Assembly: GCA_023410575.1 (NCBI GenBank) | Contig: JAEYPP010000019.1 | Span: 1-64,000, forward strand | Origin: Bacillota bacterium | GTDB lineage: Bacteria > Bacillota > Clostridia > Lachnospirales > Lachnospiraceae | DNA length: 64,000 nt | Direction: 5' to 3' | Shown here: piece by piece, positions 42,982-53,224 of the stretch | Layout: every line of letters begins with the position of its first letter | How positions within the stretch are numbered: the stretch's first letter is position 1 | Made by a program: the position numbers and the translations under genes | Notes under the pieces: generated by a model | Told to the model about the DNA's origin: nothing | The model's database searches: none | Seen by the model: only the letters and a program-made list of their open reading frames with translations

Positions 42982-44188
42982 ACTCCCTCCTCTTTATTGA
43001 ATACTACATTGTTCTTCTGTAACTTTAACTTCATCTCCTCATAAAAGCCATTCATTGCTGTATTGGTAATTACATATTATGAATTGATATTTAAATACAA
43101 TTTTACAAAATAATGTAATTTATGTCAATTTATTGAACCTGTTGCATATCAGCCCTATCAGTTATAGTCACAATAATCAATCACTCCCCTATAAAACCAT
43201 AGAACTATAGCTGGCGCCATCATGAGAAAAGACGAAATCCTCGTGTGATTTCGTCTTTCTATTCTACTTATTTATATTCAACTATTTCCACAATATATGA
43301 AATTAGTAGATGTGTTTCTATATCTTTATATCAACGAACGGTCACCTTATCAATTTAGATTTATTGATAAAATGACCGTTCTAAAATTCTTCGTTATTCA
43401 ATTATTCACTGCTTTCTTCAATCTTTGATTGATATGTTATTTATTCTCTGCTCGTAAGTTCTGCGTTTCACTTACTTAGAATGTTACTACAAGGATAATC
43501 TTTCATAATACCAAGTTTTCATTAATTAGGATACAACAATCCTAATAATTTCATAATACATAACCCATAAATTCTTTTAGTTTCTCCACTTATTAACTAA
43601 TGATAAATAAAGTTAGTGAAACGTCTAAGTCATATAGATACTATATCATTCCAGCCTTTGTTTCTTTACACAAATTCGGAACCTTGCATATTACTTTTGT
43701 GGTAAATACTCAATATGTATGCTAGCTTGTACACCTTAATATAATCCTCTCTTTCGAATTGTTGAAAGCTTTCATTTGGGATTATCACTCTTGATTAAGG
43801 TCTTCTTGCAGAGAATTGCTATGCACTACCACTTTCATATTGACGGCTGTCTGTTATCATTTCCAATGGAATCAACCTCCTTTTACAAACATCCTGATTA
43901 ATCTTCACAAACCTCTTTCTACTTTGAATTCAAAAGGAATAAGTTTTTCAGGAATTTTTGTTTGTAAACTTATATTACCATATGTACCACGAATTGTCAA
44001 CCAATTTTATTCATAATATATTATTATTCGATTAAATTCATATATCATTCGACATATCTGTCAACTGTAAAATATATGCTAAACATTCTGTCATCTCATC
44101 TGTCCATTCTCAAATCAAATGTATAACAGAAACATGGTCATACTTTCTCATATAGCCTCTCTTGATATAGGTAAATTTTAGCTTTATA
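42982..44188. other. 1.2-kb region without a recognisable gene
   Basis: Very AT-rich. It holds terminator-like hairpins AAAGACGAAATC/GATTTCGTCTTT (43228-43258), a strong 19-bp nested stem (43336-43354 with 43363-43381), and ATTAGGAT/ATCCTAAT (43525-43546). It also has an orphan ribosome site with a 15-codon frame (43819-43866). No frame above 66 codons looks like a real protein. It could be a decayed gene or encode a noncoding RNA. Confidence 0.6.
43819..43866 (-). other. Orphan ribosome site with a 15-codon reading frame
   Basis: On the minus strand AAAAGGAGG (43876-43884) lies nine bases before a TTG (43866), with an in-frame ATG at 43860. The frame ends at TAG (43819-43821) and encodes MEMITDSRQYESGSA. 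This is the strongest ribosome site in the 1.2-kb gene-free stretch. It may mark the start of a decayed gene or a leader peptide. Confidence 0.35.
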
Positions 44189-45109
44189 TCATAAAATAGT
44201 TCCGCGATTCTCTTTTGTTAACGGTAAGTTGCTATCTATTGTCCAAATTGGATTATCAGGTGTTTTAACAAAAAGACGAACAAATAAAAATCCGAGTAAG
44301 AGGACTGCAGTTACTAAAACTCCGCCTTCTATGCCATAACTTCCACCTGTAAGAATGCTGTTATCTCCCATATTTGTAATGAAAACTGCAGTTTGTTCAT
44401 TTCCACTTACATTCATTCCAAATATATCACCCTGTATGAAGTTCCAAGCAATATGAAATCCTGTCGGTAACCACAAAGCTCCAGATTTGATAAACATATA
44501 GGAAAAAAGGAGACCTGCGAATAATGTATTTACATACGAGAGTATCGTCACACCAGGATTCATAAGATGAAATGAGGAAAAAATAACAGCTGATGTCCAA
44601 TAAACAACCCATTGCTTTCGTGTTGTTTTGAGTGCTGTCATAATAATGCCACGCGCAATAAACTCTTCTGAAAAGACTGTGATACATAAACTTATAAACT
44701 CAATCAGAAATGATATCGATAAGAGCCTGTGCACATCTGTACCTAATACATGAACCTGACCACATAAAAGAAGAATTCCAAATATCAACACAATCGATAT
44801 CGTACCAATTAAAAAACCATAAAATATCCAGCGCAACCACCTATCTCTAACGAGACCCACTTCACATAAAGAACGTTTATAAATTAACTTAAAAAGAAGA
44901 ATTCCCCCACCAATTATAATTAGGTTATATAACCCCGTACCTACAAGCTTAGCTAGAAGACCATTATAATCAGCAAAACTCTCACCTATACCTAATGCGA
45001 CAGTGATGAGCAGTATAGCCACAATAACCACCCAACCAGAACGTGTCTCGCCATAACCATTTTTAAATAGTTTTCTCATATTGTCTTTCACTTTCCTTAT
45101 CTCCTCCAA
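44189..45109 (-). CDS. CPBP-family intramembrane metalloprotease
   Basis: 306 residues with about eight membrane helices. The active-site motifs are EEFIARGIIMTAL (EE-x3-R), SSFHLMNPG and GFHIAWNFIQGDIFG. The arrangement is that of type II CAAX-like proteases. The substrate is unknown; roles include prenyl-protein processing and bacteriocin self-protection. It is a single gene. The start could also be the ATG at 45076 (MRKLFKN), but the residues before it are read in frame and a GGAGGAG site precedes the start at 45109. Confidence 0.85.
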   Translation of the reverse strand: MEEIRKVKDNMRKLFKNGYGETRSGWVVIVAILLITVALGIGESFADYNGLLAKLVGTGLYNLIIIGGGILLFKLIYKRSLCEVGLVRDRWLRWIFYGFLIGTISIVLIFGILLLCGQVHVLGTDVHRLLSISFLIEFISLCITVFSEEFIARGIIMTALKTTRKQWVVYWTSAVIFSSFHLMNPGVTILSYVNTLFAGLLFSYMFIKSGALWLPTGFHIAWNFIQGDIFGMNVSGNEQTAVFITNMGDNSILTGGSYGIEGGVLVTAVLLLGFLFVRLFVKTPDNPIWTIDSNLPLTKENRGTIL

Positions 45110-45293
45110 TGTAATCTATGCCGTTTTCTATTTATTTTTCACCATAATACTTCTCCAATGAAGAAAAACAATTTTATGTTTAATTCTCTGTGAGTCTACT
45201 AAATAGTCTTCCTCTGTTGGTTTTTATTAAGATACTTTATTATTATAGCATAAAAGGAAAAAAGTACCACTTAATATTTAAGGGTGGTCCCAA

Positions 45294-46619
45294 CTATTTG
45301 GCAGAATCCGTTCTTTCTTCCTCAATGTAACTCTTCATATCTTCTTTCGTCATTCCACCTGGAATGTAGTTTGTAATGTAGCCTTCCTTATTTATGATGA
45401 GTGTAGATGGAAGTGAATTTATACCATAGCCAAAAACCATAGTGGCATCTTCATCAAATACTACTGGGAAAGTAAAATTATTTTCTTCTAAGAACTCCTT
45501 AATTGAATCAGCTGATCCTTCTCGTCCTATATTAGGGGTGGCCACTCCTAGCATAACTACATCATCTTGATTTTTATTGTATTCTTCATACAATTCCTCG
45601 ATATATGGCATCTCGTCTCTACATGGAGGGCACCAAGTCGCCCATATGTTTAGAAAGACAACCTTCCCTTTGTAATCACTAAGTGTATGCGTTTTTCCAT
45701 ACTGATCGTAAAGTGTGAAATCTAATGGTAACAGTCCTTTGTCTTCCTCTGCTTCATCTGTTATATTCGCTTCATCTGTTCCAGTTTCTTCATCCGTTTT
45801 CTTCACTTCATCTGTTGTATTCACTTCATCTGTTGTATTCGCTTCATCTGTTCCAGTTTCTTTATCTGTTTTATTTACATCATCTACTTCATTGGTTACA
45901 GTTTTGTTCGTTTGGTTTTGCTTTACTGCTAATGCCCTATTTATATTCGAAACTCCATCTACGAGCATAATCGCACCAGCGATGATAATAAATGCACCAC
46001 TTATCTTTTTAATATCATTCATATGTTTTTTTATTGCTTCAAACTTTTTATAAAGCTTACTATAAAATAGAGAAGCCACCATAAATGGTACTATAAATCC
46101 AATGGTATAAGTAAGAATTAATAGATTAGATATTACAAAATTCTCTGCACTTGATGCCATGACAAGAACAGAAGCCAGAATAGGCCCAATACAAGGCGTC
46201 CATCCAAAACTAAATGCAAACCCTAAAACAAAAGCAGAAAAAGAAGACATCTTCTTATGCTTGACACTTAATCTCTTCTCTCTGTTCAATAAGTCTACTT
46301 TTAGGATCCCTATGTAGAATAACCCCATAATGATAATGATAACACCACCAAAGATCATAATCATATTTCTATTCTTTTGAAAAAATATGCTTAGGGCACT
46401 AATTGATGAACCTAGTATAAAAAATGTTGTCGAAATACCTAATACGAAAAAGATGGTATTCTTTATTAAGACTTTACTCTTAAAATCAGAACTCTTTATC
46501 ACATCTACACTGCTATTTGATAGCATACTTAGATAAATTGGCAGTATAGGTAATATACATGGTGAAAAGATTGATAATAATCCTTCAACAAAAACGATAA
46601 AAAAATTAATATTTCCCAA
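45294..46619 (-). CDS. CcdA (DsbD-like membrane) protein fused to a TlpA/ResA-type thioredoxin
   Basis: About 441 residues from a TTG at 46619, which has AGAGGAG eight bases before it. The longer frame to 46715 has no ribosome site. The N-terminal half (about 1-235) is a six-helix CcdA domain with cysteines in SIFSPCILPIL and FGWTPCIGPI, which carry reducing power across the membrane. A linker of imperfect TDE-rich repeats (TDEVNTTDE, TGTDEAN) spans about 255-305. The C-terminal extracellular thioredoxin domain has the WCPPC active site and cis-proline region NSLPSTLIIN. It reduces disulfides outside the cell, as for cytochrome or surface-protein maturation. Confidence 0.92.
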   Translation of the reverse strand: MGNINFFIVFVEGLLSIFSPCILPILPIYLSMLSNSSVDVIKSSDFKSKVLIKNTIFFVLGISTTFFILGSSISALSIFFQKNRNMIMIFGGVIIIIMGLFYIGILKVDLLNREKRLSVKHKKMSSFSAFVLGFAFSFGWTPCIGPILASVLVMASSAENFVISNLLILTYTIGFIVPFMVASLFYSKLYKKFEAIKKHMNDIKKISGAFIIIAGAIMLVDGVSNINRALAVKQNQTNKTVTNEVDDVNKTDKETGTDEANTTDEVNTTDEVKKTDEETGTDEANITDEAEEDKGLLPLDFTLYDQYGKTHTLSDYKGKVVFLNIWATWCPPCRDEMPYIEELYEEYNKNQDDVVMLGVATPNIGREGSADSIKEFLEENNFTFPVVFDEDATMVFGYGINSLPSTLIINKEGYITNYIPGGMTKEDMKSYIEEERTDSAK

Positions 46620-46783
46620 AACACGTTCTCCTCTCACTCTCACAATTTTCTGAAAAAAATAAATCTCAGGCTCTAAAAGTCTGGGATTTATGGAAAATAA
46701 TAATGTATCATACATTATTTATAAATTATACTTCAAACCACAACAGAAATCAATTAAAATAAAGCTGTCTAAGTTCTGTCACA

Positions 46784-46837
46784 AACAAAAGGGAAAGGAA
46801 GATGCTATGTATTATATAGCTTTCCTACCCTTTTGTT
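46784..46837 (-). terminator. Terminator of the large surface-protein gene
   Basis: AACAAAAGGG / CCCTTTTGTT with inner arms GAAAGGAAG / CTTTCCT and GCTAT / ATAGC forms a nearly continuous 54-nt hairpin, 10 bases after the stop codon. Confidence 0.7.
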
Positions 46838-46846
46838 TTCAATAAA

Positions 46847-49800
46847 CTATTTAACTTTTACTTTCTTCATGTCACTGAAATTCCCATACACTTTCTTTCC
46901 ATTGATTACCGTATACGCTCTTACCTTCACATAAACTGTTGATTTTGACTTTAGTTCAGAAATAGTAAAACTAGTTTTCTTTGACGTCCCTGCTAATTTG
47001 TAAGAGTCCTTTACAGATGTCTTATAGTACACTTGATATCCCGAGACTCCTTGCATCGATTTCCAAGTAACAACTCCTGTTGTCGCTTTACTACTTTTTA
47101 AGGAGGATAGTACTGCTTTTGCCGGCTTAATTACGAAATAAATTGTCTTTGTGCCTGTGTAGTTACCTTTTCCAACAATTGTAACACTAGCCTTGCCAAT
47201 TTTAGTATTATTTTTCCATTTTAGTGTGTAATCTATTCCGTTGTATAACGTATAGTCACCTTCTTTTATGATGACCTTTGGTTTAACTGCTTTACCCGTA
47301 TAGGTTTGTGTTTTAATGGAGGTAATTGAAAGGTTTACAACTTTTTGCTGAACTGTTACTAAACACGTAGCCATGACTTCACTACCATCCATGGCTTTCA
47401 CCATAATTTGCGTTGTTCCAGTACTAACTGCTGTTATTTTTCCCATCTGATCTACCGTTGCAATTGATGCATCTTGACTTATATATTTCACTTCTTTATT
47501 AATTGCATTATTTGGTAATAACGTTGCAGATATTAGTGAAGATTCATTAATAAGTAGATACAATTCCTTATGATTTAGTTCAATTGAGGTTACTGGTTCT
47601 CCAACTTCAACCGTTGCCTTTGCTGTCACATGTCCATCTTGTGTAGCTACCGTAATCATAGCAGTTCCAACTTGTTTACCAGTGACAATACCTTCCTTTG
47701 ATACAGTTGCTATAGTAGCATTAGAAGAAGTGTATTGTAATCCTGTTTCAGTTGCATCACTCGGTGTTATTTGAAGTTGCAAACCGATACTACTATTCTT
47801 AGCTAACTTAATATTACCATTCATAATTTCCAATTTGGTAATTGGCTTATTTACGATTACAGGTACGTATACTGGACCACCACCACCGCCTCCGCCACCA
47901 GATGGTGGTGAAACTGTTGGTGTACTTGGTGATACTGTTGGTGTTACTGTTACCGTTGGTTGTGAAACTTCCACGATCTTTGTTGCAGTGTATGACTCTT
48001 GATCAAAATTACAGTTTGCTGTATATATAACTGTTCCATCCTGTGATTGACTTGTTACATTCGTATCAAGCTTTTGTATATCGCTACATTCATCGCAAGC
48101 GACTGTTGCAGTGCATGTATATCCGCCATCTTCTAACTCATCCCAACTAAAAACTGGTTTTGTATCTTCAGAATAGGTGTGTCCTGTTTTTACTCCTTGT
48201 TCTGCAACTTTCTCAGTATCTATCATTTTATAACAATGAGCACAGATATAGCATTTTTCCGTTTCATTATCAATGTAATGATGTTCTTTTGGCTGGGTAA
48301 TATCTGATTTTTGAGTCCCTGAGCTGAAACCATGTGCAGTATCTCTACCTTCTGTATAGCCTTCTTTACCACACCAAGGATCCACCACTACATTCTCAAC
48401 TGTCGTTCCACTAGAAAGATAATTTTCGACATCATCCATAATTATATTATCCTTAACATTGGCACACCACATAAACTCTTTATTGCTATTAGCATCATCA
48501 GGGTTATCATCAGCAAATCGATTATATGTAGGATTAAAATTAACCGATTCTATTCTATATTTTGAGTTCTCACTGTTACTATAATTTGTAGCTACGCTAA
48601 CATACATAATACCATCCTGTTTAATACAAAGACCTGCTAATGGATGATTCTTAATAGTAAACTCAAGGTTCTCATCTTGTGCATTTGTAATATAGTAAGA
48701 ACTACCAGTAAATGGTGTACCATTACTGTTTGCATGCACTGTGTTATATTCTTTTAATTGCGTTACCGCACCATCTGCTAAATTGTACATATATATTTTA
48801 TTATTTAGATTAAAATAAAGTATATTATTATAAAGAGAGACTGAGTGAGTTAGATCTGGATAAATATTATTAATCTGGAGGTCATCATTACAATCTTCTT
48901 CTAACAAACCTTCTTTCGTCTCTTTACCACTTGGGTTAGTTACAGTTCCTTTTCCATAATCAAATATGATAGTGCCTTCTTCCGCCGAAGAGTCAGGAGC
49001 AGTACGAGGACGTAACTTCATTTGATCTCCATAATCCTTCATCATATCAGCAAGTTGATCGCTATCCATACCGGCTAACATATCGCCTTGATCCTGATCC
49101 ATCATATCAAGCTCAGAAAATTGTGCCTCTACAAAATACCAATATTCATCGTCGTATGAAATTGGACAGTTAATATTACTAAACCAAGCATCTTCATACT
49201 GTTGGTTACTACTTGGTTCTTCACTATTAATTCCATGTAATGTATCTATATAATCATAATAACCCTTATACCAGTCTTCTATTGTTTGTTGTGAAACAAG
49301 AAAATACATATGACTCAAGTTTCCATCTGTTTCTACTCTATATTGCGTTAAAGTTTCTGTTTTAATATCATCATAACATACATCCACATTATACCATTCA
49401 CCATCTAACTTCACTACATTGTAGTAGTGTGGCTCATTAAATGTACCTGAAAATCCACCATCGCCTTCTGTAACACCAACAACTGCAACATCACAGTTAT
49501 ACTTGATCATTACAAAGTCGACCATATCATTACCACTTTCTAAAATTTCTTCATAATTTTTGAAAGCACCACTCTCATCTCTATATATTTCAGGAAACGC
49601 GCATTGAATTAAATAAGTATAAGTAGTCGCATATGCAAGACAAACACTACCATTTAGCCCTTCAATCTTACCATATAGTAGCGTACTAAATGGTGTCATT
49701 GATATTGGATCATTCTGTCCTTCTCCTGTTTGGTATTTTACTAACGAAGCCATATCAAATACTGCATGCGTTGCAAGATAGTCGTGTAATACTAAACACT

Positions 49801-51202
49801 TCTGTAAATCTGTCATGCTTTCATCAAGACAACTTAATGCTTCTTCTCTCATTGCTAACAATGCATCTCCATACCAGTAAACATATGCACTAAATGCTTG
49901 TGTAATCCCATAAATAAGTTCATCCATATTTGGCGCTGGAATATCGGTATCTATGTCATATCCTGCCAATACCTTAAGTGCACCAAACGGATTATTTTCT
50001 GTACTCTTTGATGTCCAATATTCTGCAGAAATACCAAAGTACTCTGAGCTTTCACCATAGAAATCACAAAGCTTTCCCCAATGAGCATAAAGCTGCTCTG
50101 TTGTCGCATCTCTTTCATTCGAATATTCTTTACCATTAAATTCACAAGTTGCTCTATATTCAATACGCATTTGTTGCTCAACTTTAGAAACCGAACATTC
50201 TACTTTTATGGACTCCTCTTCATTCTTACATTTCGTACAGGTGAATTTTGCCTCACAAGTGTATGGCATTTTATTATCAGCTTCCAGTAAAAGGTTAAAT
50301 TCACTCCATGTAAATACTGGTTCCCCAAAGATATGTGTTCCTTCATCACAAGAGGCTGTATCTGGTTCTTGACTTCCTGATTCTTGACTCCCTAATTCAT
50401 CTTGAATTACTTCTACATAAAGGGTTTCCCTTCCATCTGGACTTTCTGTTCCATCTGGAGCTCCTGTATTATCAAGCCCCGTTGGATTCGATGTTTCCGT
50501 GGATGGTTTTCCCTCTATTTGAGCTCTTTTGGGAAACGTTTCAGTTATTTTATCTAAACTCTCAACTGTTGGTGTCGTCTCTTCTTTCTCTTCGATATTT
50601 TCAGTTGCTGGATAAATTTCTCCAACACCATTAATTTCATCAAGTGCGTCCAATCCGGCTTTAAAACCGCTATTCATATCTACAGTTATGGTTTGTGCAA
50701 TACCATTCTCATTCACATTAATACTAACTTTAACAGTATTAGTAGCACAATAATCTTCTAACACTAAGTTGATTACTTCTTCCATCTCATCTTTACTTAA
50801 GTTATACTCTAATACATCAACTACATTCTGCTCTCTGTCCTGAAAGATGCTAATTGCAAGCAAAGACTTAATTTCTGTTAAAGTATATCCACTTTTTTTC
50901 TCTATGGTAGCTGAAAGTATCTCAAGTCTCTGTTCCTCTTCTTCATCAATCGTATTAACGCCTTTTTTTAACAATTCAGCTTTCATTCCAGCTACAAGGT
51001 CTTCTGTACTAGTAAATGGCTTAAGTCCTGATGATGTCTGTGAATTATTAGTCGATTTATTAGTCGATTTTACATCTTGATTCACATTATTATATTTCAC
51101 TTGAGCAGCAATTACTATTGAAGATGGTAGTGTAGGGAATGTACTTATTATTAACATGGTAGTCACTACCACTGCAATAAATCGTACATAAATTTTTTTC
51201 AA
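46847..51202 (-). CDS. Large secreted protein: transglutaminase-like domain, two Big2 domains, Fn3-like end
   Basis: About 1451 residues from a TTG at 51202, which follows GAGGAGG by eight bases; an earlier in-frame ATG at 51274 lies in the leader. The signal peptide ends near AAQ at about 34. Two Cys-rich modules (around 285 and 1035) share the pattern HxF/Y.EPVF.W.E..YTC.A...C..C. The central transglutaminase-like domain has C521 (GSVCLAYA), H592 (EPHYYNV) and D607 (NVDVCYDD). A Gly8 linker leads to two Big2 Ig-like domains (about 1119-1285), an MBG-like repeat (YTGKAVKPKVIIKEGDYTL) and an Fn3-like end. It is probably a cell-surface crosslinking or protease-like enzyme. Confidence 0.82.
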   Translation of the reverse strand: MKKIYVRFIAVVVTTMLIISTFPTLPSSIVIAAQVKYNNVNQDVKSTNKSTNNSQTSSGLKPFTSTEDLVAGMKAELLKKGVNTIDEEEEQRLEILSATIEKKSGYTLTEIKSLLAISIFQDREQNVVDVLEYNLSKDEMEEVINLVLEDYCATNTVKVSINVNENGIAQTITVDMNSGFKAGLDALDEINGVGEIYPATENIEEKEETTPTVESLDKITETFPKRAQIEGKPSTETSNPTGLDNTGAPDGTESPDGRETLYVEVIQDELGSQESGSQEPDTASCDEGTHIFGEPVFTWSEFNLLLEADNKMPYTCEAKFTCTKCKNEEESIKVECSVSKVEQQMRIEYRATCEFNGKEYSNERDATTEQLYAHWGKLCDFYGESSEYFGISAEYWTSKSTENNPFGALKVLAGYDIDTDIPAPNMDELIYGITQAFSAYVYWYGDALLAMREEALSCLDESMTDLQKCLVLHDYLATHAVFDMASLVKYQTGEGQNDPISMTPFSTLLYGKIEGLNGSVCLAYATTYTYLIQCAFPEIYRDESGAFKNYEEILESGNDMVDFVMIKYNCDVAVVGVTEGDGGFSGTFNEPHYYNVVKLDGEWYNVDVCYDDIKTETLTQYRVETDGNLSHMYFLVSQQTIEDWYKGYYDYIDTLHGINSEEPSSNQQYEDAWFSNINCPISYDDEYWYFVEAQFSELDMMDQDQGDMLAGMDSDQLADMMKDYGDQMKLRPRTAPDSSAEEGTIIFDYGKGTVTNPSGKETKEGLLEEDCNDDLQINNIYPDLTHSVSLYNNILYFNLNNKIYMYNLADGAVTQLKEYNTVHANSNGTPFTGSSYYITNAQDENLEFTIKNHPLAGLCIKQDGIMYVSVATNYSNSENSKYRIESVNFNPTYNRFADDNPDDANSNKEFMWCANVKDNIIMDDVENYLSSGTTVENVVVDPWCGKEGYTEGRDTAHGFSSGTQKSDITQPKEHHYIDNETEKCYICAHCYKMIDTEKVAEQGVKTGHTYSEDTKPVFSWDELEDGGYTCTATVACDECSDIQKLDTNVTSQSQDGTVIYTANCNFDQESYTATKIVEVSQPTVTVTPTVSPSTPTVSPPSGGGGGGGGPVYVPVIVNKPITKLEIMNGNIKLAKNSSIGLQLQITPSDATETGLQYTSSNATIATVSKEGIVTGKQVGTAMITVATQDGHVTAKATVEVGEPVTSIELNHKELYLLINESSLISATLLPNNAINKEVKYISQDASIATVDQMGKITAVSTGTTQIMVKAMDGSEVMATCLVTVQQKVVNLSITSIKTQTYTGKAVKPKVIIKEGDYTLYNGIDYTLKWKNNTKIGKASVTIVGKGNYTGTKTIYFVIKPAKAVLSSLKSSKATTGVVTWKSMQGVSGYQVYYKTSVKDSYKLAGTSKKTSFTISELKSKSTVYVKVRAYTVINGKKVYGNFSDMKKVKVK

Positions 51203-51260
51203 AATCGTTTCCTCCTCATTCTTATCATTGAAATTAGCCTTTTTATGAAAGACTAAATGC

Positions 51261-51445
51261 AACTTACGCATCACCTCATATGCGTATTTAAATTTCGTTC
51301 ACGTACTTTGTCCATATACTTTTTCATTGCTGATGTTCTACTCAAGCTTGCTCGCTTTTTTCTCTGATGTGTATGTATCATCTCCTTCCAAAATTTAACT
51401 TATTCAGCCTTATTATTTTATAGAACTACGTCTGTTTTCAATTGC
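51261..51445 (-). repeat. Leader block copy 1 (upstream of the surface-protein gene)
   Basis: This stretch aligns with 53225-53420. Shared landmarks on the plus strand are CATCACCTC, TTTTTCATTGCTGAT, GCTCGCTTTTTT, TATCATC(T/C)CCTTCC, and ATTTTATAGAAC with the following TGTTTTCAAT. The last of these is the tail of the AMP-ligase gene (residues ending IENRRSSIK). The block therefore spans ligase end, intergenic hairpin and leader. Confidence 0.75.
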
Positions 51446-53167
51446 AGACTGCATAGCAATTATCTCTGCTGCTAGCCCTCTTCTATTTGTTTTAAAGTGA
51501 AAATAAGGACGCTTTTCAAGGATTGTAATCTTAACTGGATGCTCATGTGGTTCTAGTGCATTGGTAATTTTCTCTTGCACGTCTTCTAATCGTACGCCGT
51601 CTTCCAATACAAGATATAGATAAGGAAGAGAATATCCCTTATTTTTTATATCATCAACGATGACAAAAAAAGCATCTTTAATGCCTTTGATATCGCATAT
51701 TTTATTTTCCATTGGAACTGCAAATAAATATCCCCCAGTTGCTCTTTCTGGCAATCCTCTACCCATCACGTACAAAACACCGTCTTCCGTCATATAGCCA
51801 TAATCTCCTGTATGCATCCATATCTTTCCATCCTCATGGCGTTGTAGTACTTTATGATTGCTTTCCTCATCCTGGTAACTTAACATAATGCCAGGACCAT
51901 TCTTACAGATCTCACCAATTTGGCCTGAATCCACTTCTTCATTTGTTGTTGGATCAAAAATACCAATGGTTGTAGCTGGCATTGGAACACCGCAACAACA
52001 ATTTTCAATCGATTTTGCTTGGCATGGCATCGTAAAACCAGAGCCACCCTCACTCATCCCATATCCAACACTAAAAAACGAGTTACATTTGTGGTCTCTC
52101 AAGAATTTTTGAAAATTTCTTATTTGCTTATTGTTCAAAGCCTCTGCTCCTGAACCAACAGCATATAATTGTTCTAATGAAAAGTCTTTAGGAATACGTT
52201 CACTACTTACCAATACATCAACTAACTGCGGTACTAATGCCCAACAATTTGGCTTATGCCTCATTAATGCTAGATCCACATCTTTAATAGGACAAAATGG
52301 CTCAAGAATTAAAAGTTGATTTGATGCCATTGGTGTAAGAATCATTGCAACGATAACAGCAAGTAATGCGGGTGGTAAGCACGCCGTTAACCAGCTAAGG
52401 CGAAAACGAATGACTGCTGTAAAGACTGCTGTTTGATGCATCATTCCTACTATATTGGCGGAGGAATGAATGACTTGTTTTGATGGCCCTGTCGATCCAC
52501 TTGTATAAGCACAGAATATAGGTCTTGATGGATTATAACTAACTTCATACTCTCCAACATATGATTTCCCCAAAGCTTCAAACTCTTCCCACGTTAAGTT
52601 GGCCGGATTACATGCAAGCTCTTTTGAGTACTTAGATTCTATATTATCCACTACATAACTTGGCATCTTATCTTTATCTGCCATATGATATGGTGAGATT
52701 TTTATGATTCTCTCCAGATTGGTTCCTTTATAATACAATTCCTCTTCTTCTCGTGAGAGATAATCATGTGTAAACAATATATGAGAGTTTGTCTTTTTAA
52801 ATGCATTTTTATTTTCCTCTGGTAATCCATCGCAGCATACAACGGCTGCTCCAATTTGTTCAGCAGCTAATAAAATAAATATAAATTCTGGCACAGATTG
52901 TAAAAATACTGGTATCTGGTCATTTTCTTTACATCCCAACTTTTTTAGTGCTTTTGCTACAATCTCTACTTTTGTAAGAATATCATTCCAAGTCAATGTA
53001 TTTTCATAATAATTAATAATTGGACTATCATAACTTCTTATACTTTGTTTTAGATATTGATTCAAAGAACAATATGGAATTTCTATGTGCTGAAATTGCT
53101 CTGGATAATATTTCATCCATGGTCTCTTAACACTTAACCTATTCTCTTGCAAAGATTGATCGTACAA
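51413..53167 (-). CDS. AMP-forming acyl/aryl ligase (ANL superfamily), outside the phosphonate operon
   Basis: 584 residues from a TTG at 53167 with GGAGGAG six bases before it. ANL motifs present are the phosphate loop AYTSGSTGPSKQV (about 221), GYGMSEGGSG (A5) and MHTGDYGYMTEDGVLYVMGR (A7/A8). The A10 region reads PYFHFKTNRRGLAAEI: where the catalytic lysine of GK is expected there is RR, so the adenylating half-reaction may be impaired or another lysine used. It would activate a carboxylic acid as acyl-AMP. It follows the phosphonate operon after a terminator and 600 bases, so joint function is only suggested. Confidence 0.82.
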   Translation of the reverse strand: MYDQSLQENRLSVKRPWMKYYPEQFQHIEIPYCSLNQYLKQSIRSYDSPIINYYENTLTWNDILTKVEIVAKALKKLGCKENDQIPVFLQSVPEFIFILLAAEQIGAAVVCCDGLPEENKNAFKKTNSHILFTHDYLSREEEELYYKGTNLERIIKISPYHMADKDKMPSYVVDNIESKYSKELACNPANLTWEEFEALGKSYVGEYEVSYNPSRPIFCAYTSGSTGPSKQVIHSSANIVGMMHQTAVFTAVIRFRLSWLTACLPPALLAVIVAMILTPMASNQLLILEPFCPIKDVDLALMRHKPNCWALVPQLVDVLVSSERIPKDFSLEQLYAVGSGAEALNNKQIRNFQKFLRDHKCNSFFSVGYGMSEGGSGFTMPCQAKSIENCCCGVPMPATTIGIFDPTTNEEVDSGQIGEICKNGPGIMLSYQDEESNHKVLQRHEDGKIWMHTGDYGYMTEDGVLYVMGRGLPERATGGYLFAVPMENKICDIKGIKDAFFVIVDDIKNKGYSLPYLYLVLEDGVRLEDVQEKITNALEPHEHPVKITILEKRPYFHFKTNRRGLAAEIIAMQSAIENRRSSIK

Positions 53168-53224
53168 AACATTCTCCTCCTTATTCTTACCCTTAAAAAT
53201 TATCTTATAATTAATTGACTTATA

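Noticed and set aside
43816..44016. 66-codon plus-strand frame in the gene-free stretch
   Set aside because: No ribosome site, biased composition and no family features. The opposite strand has a stronger start signal.
45715..46053. Plus-strand frames rich in Ser and Leu opposite the CcdA-thioredoxin linker
   Set aside because: They are antisense readings of the TDE-rich repeat linker.
46620..46715. Longer N-terminus of the CcdA-thioredoxin protein
   Set aside because: No ribosome site before the ATG at 46715, while the TTG at 46619 has a good one and places the first membrane helix correctly.
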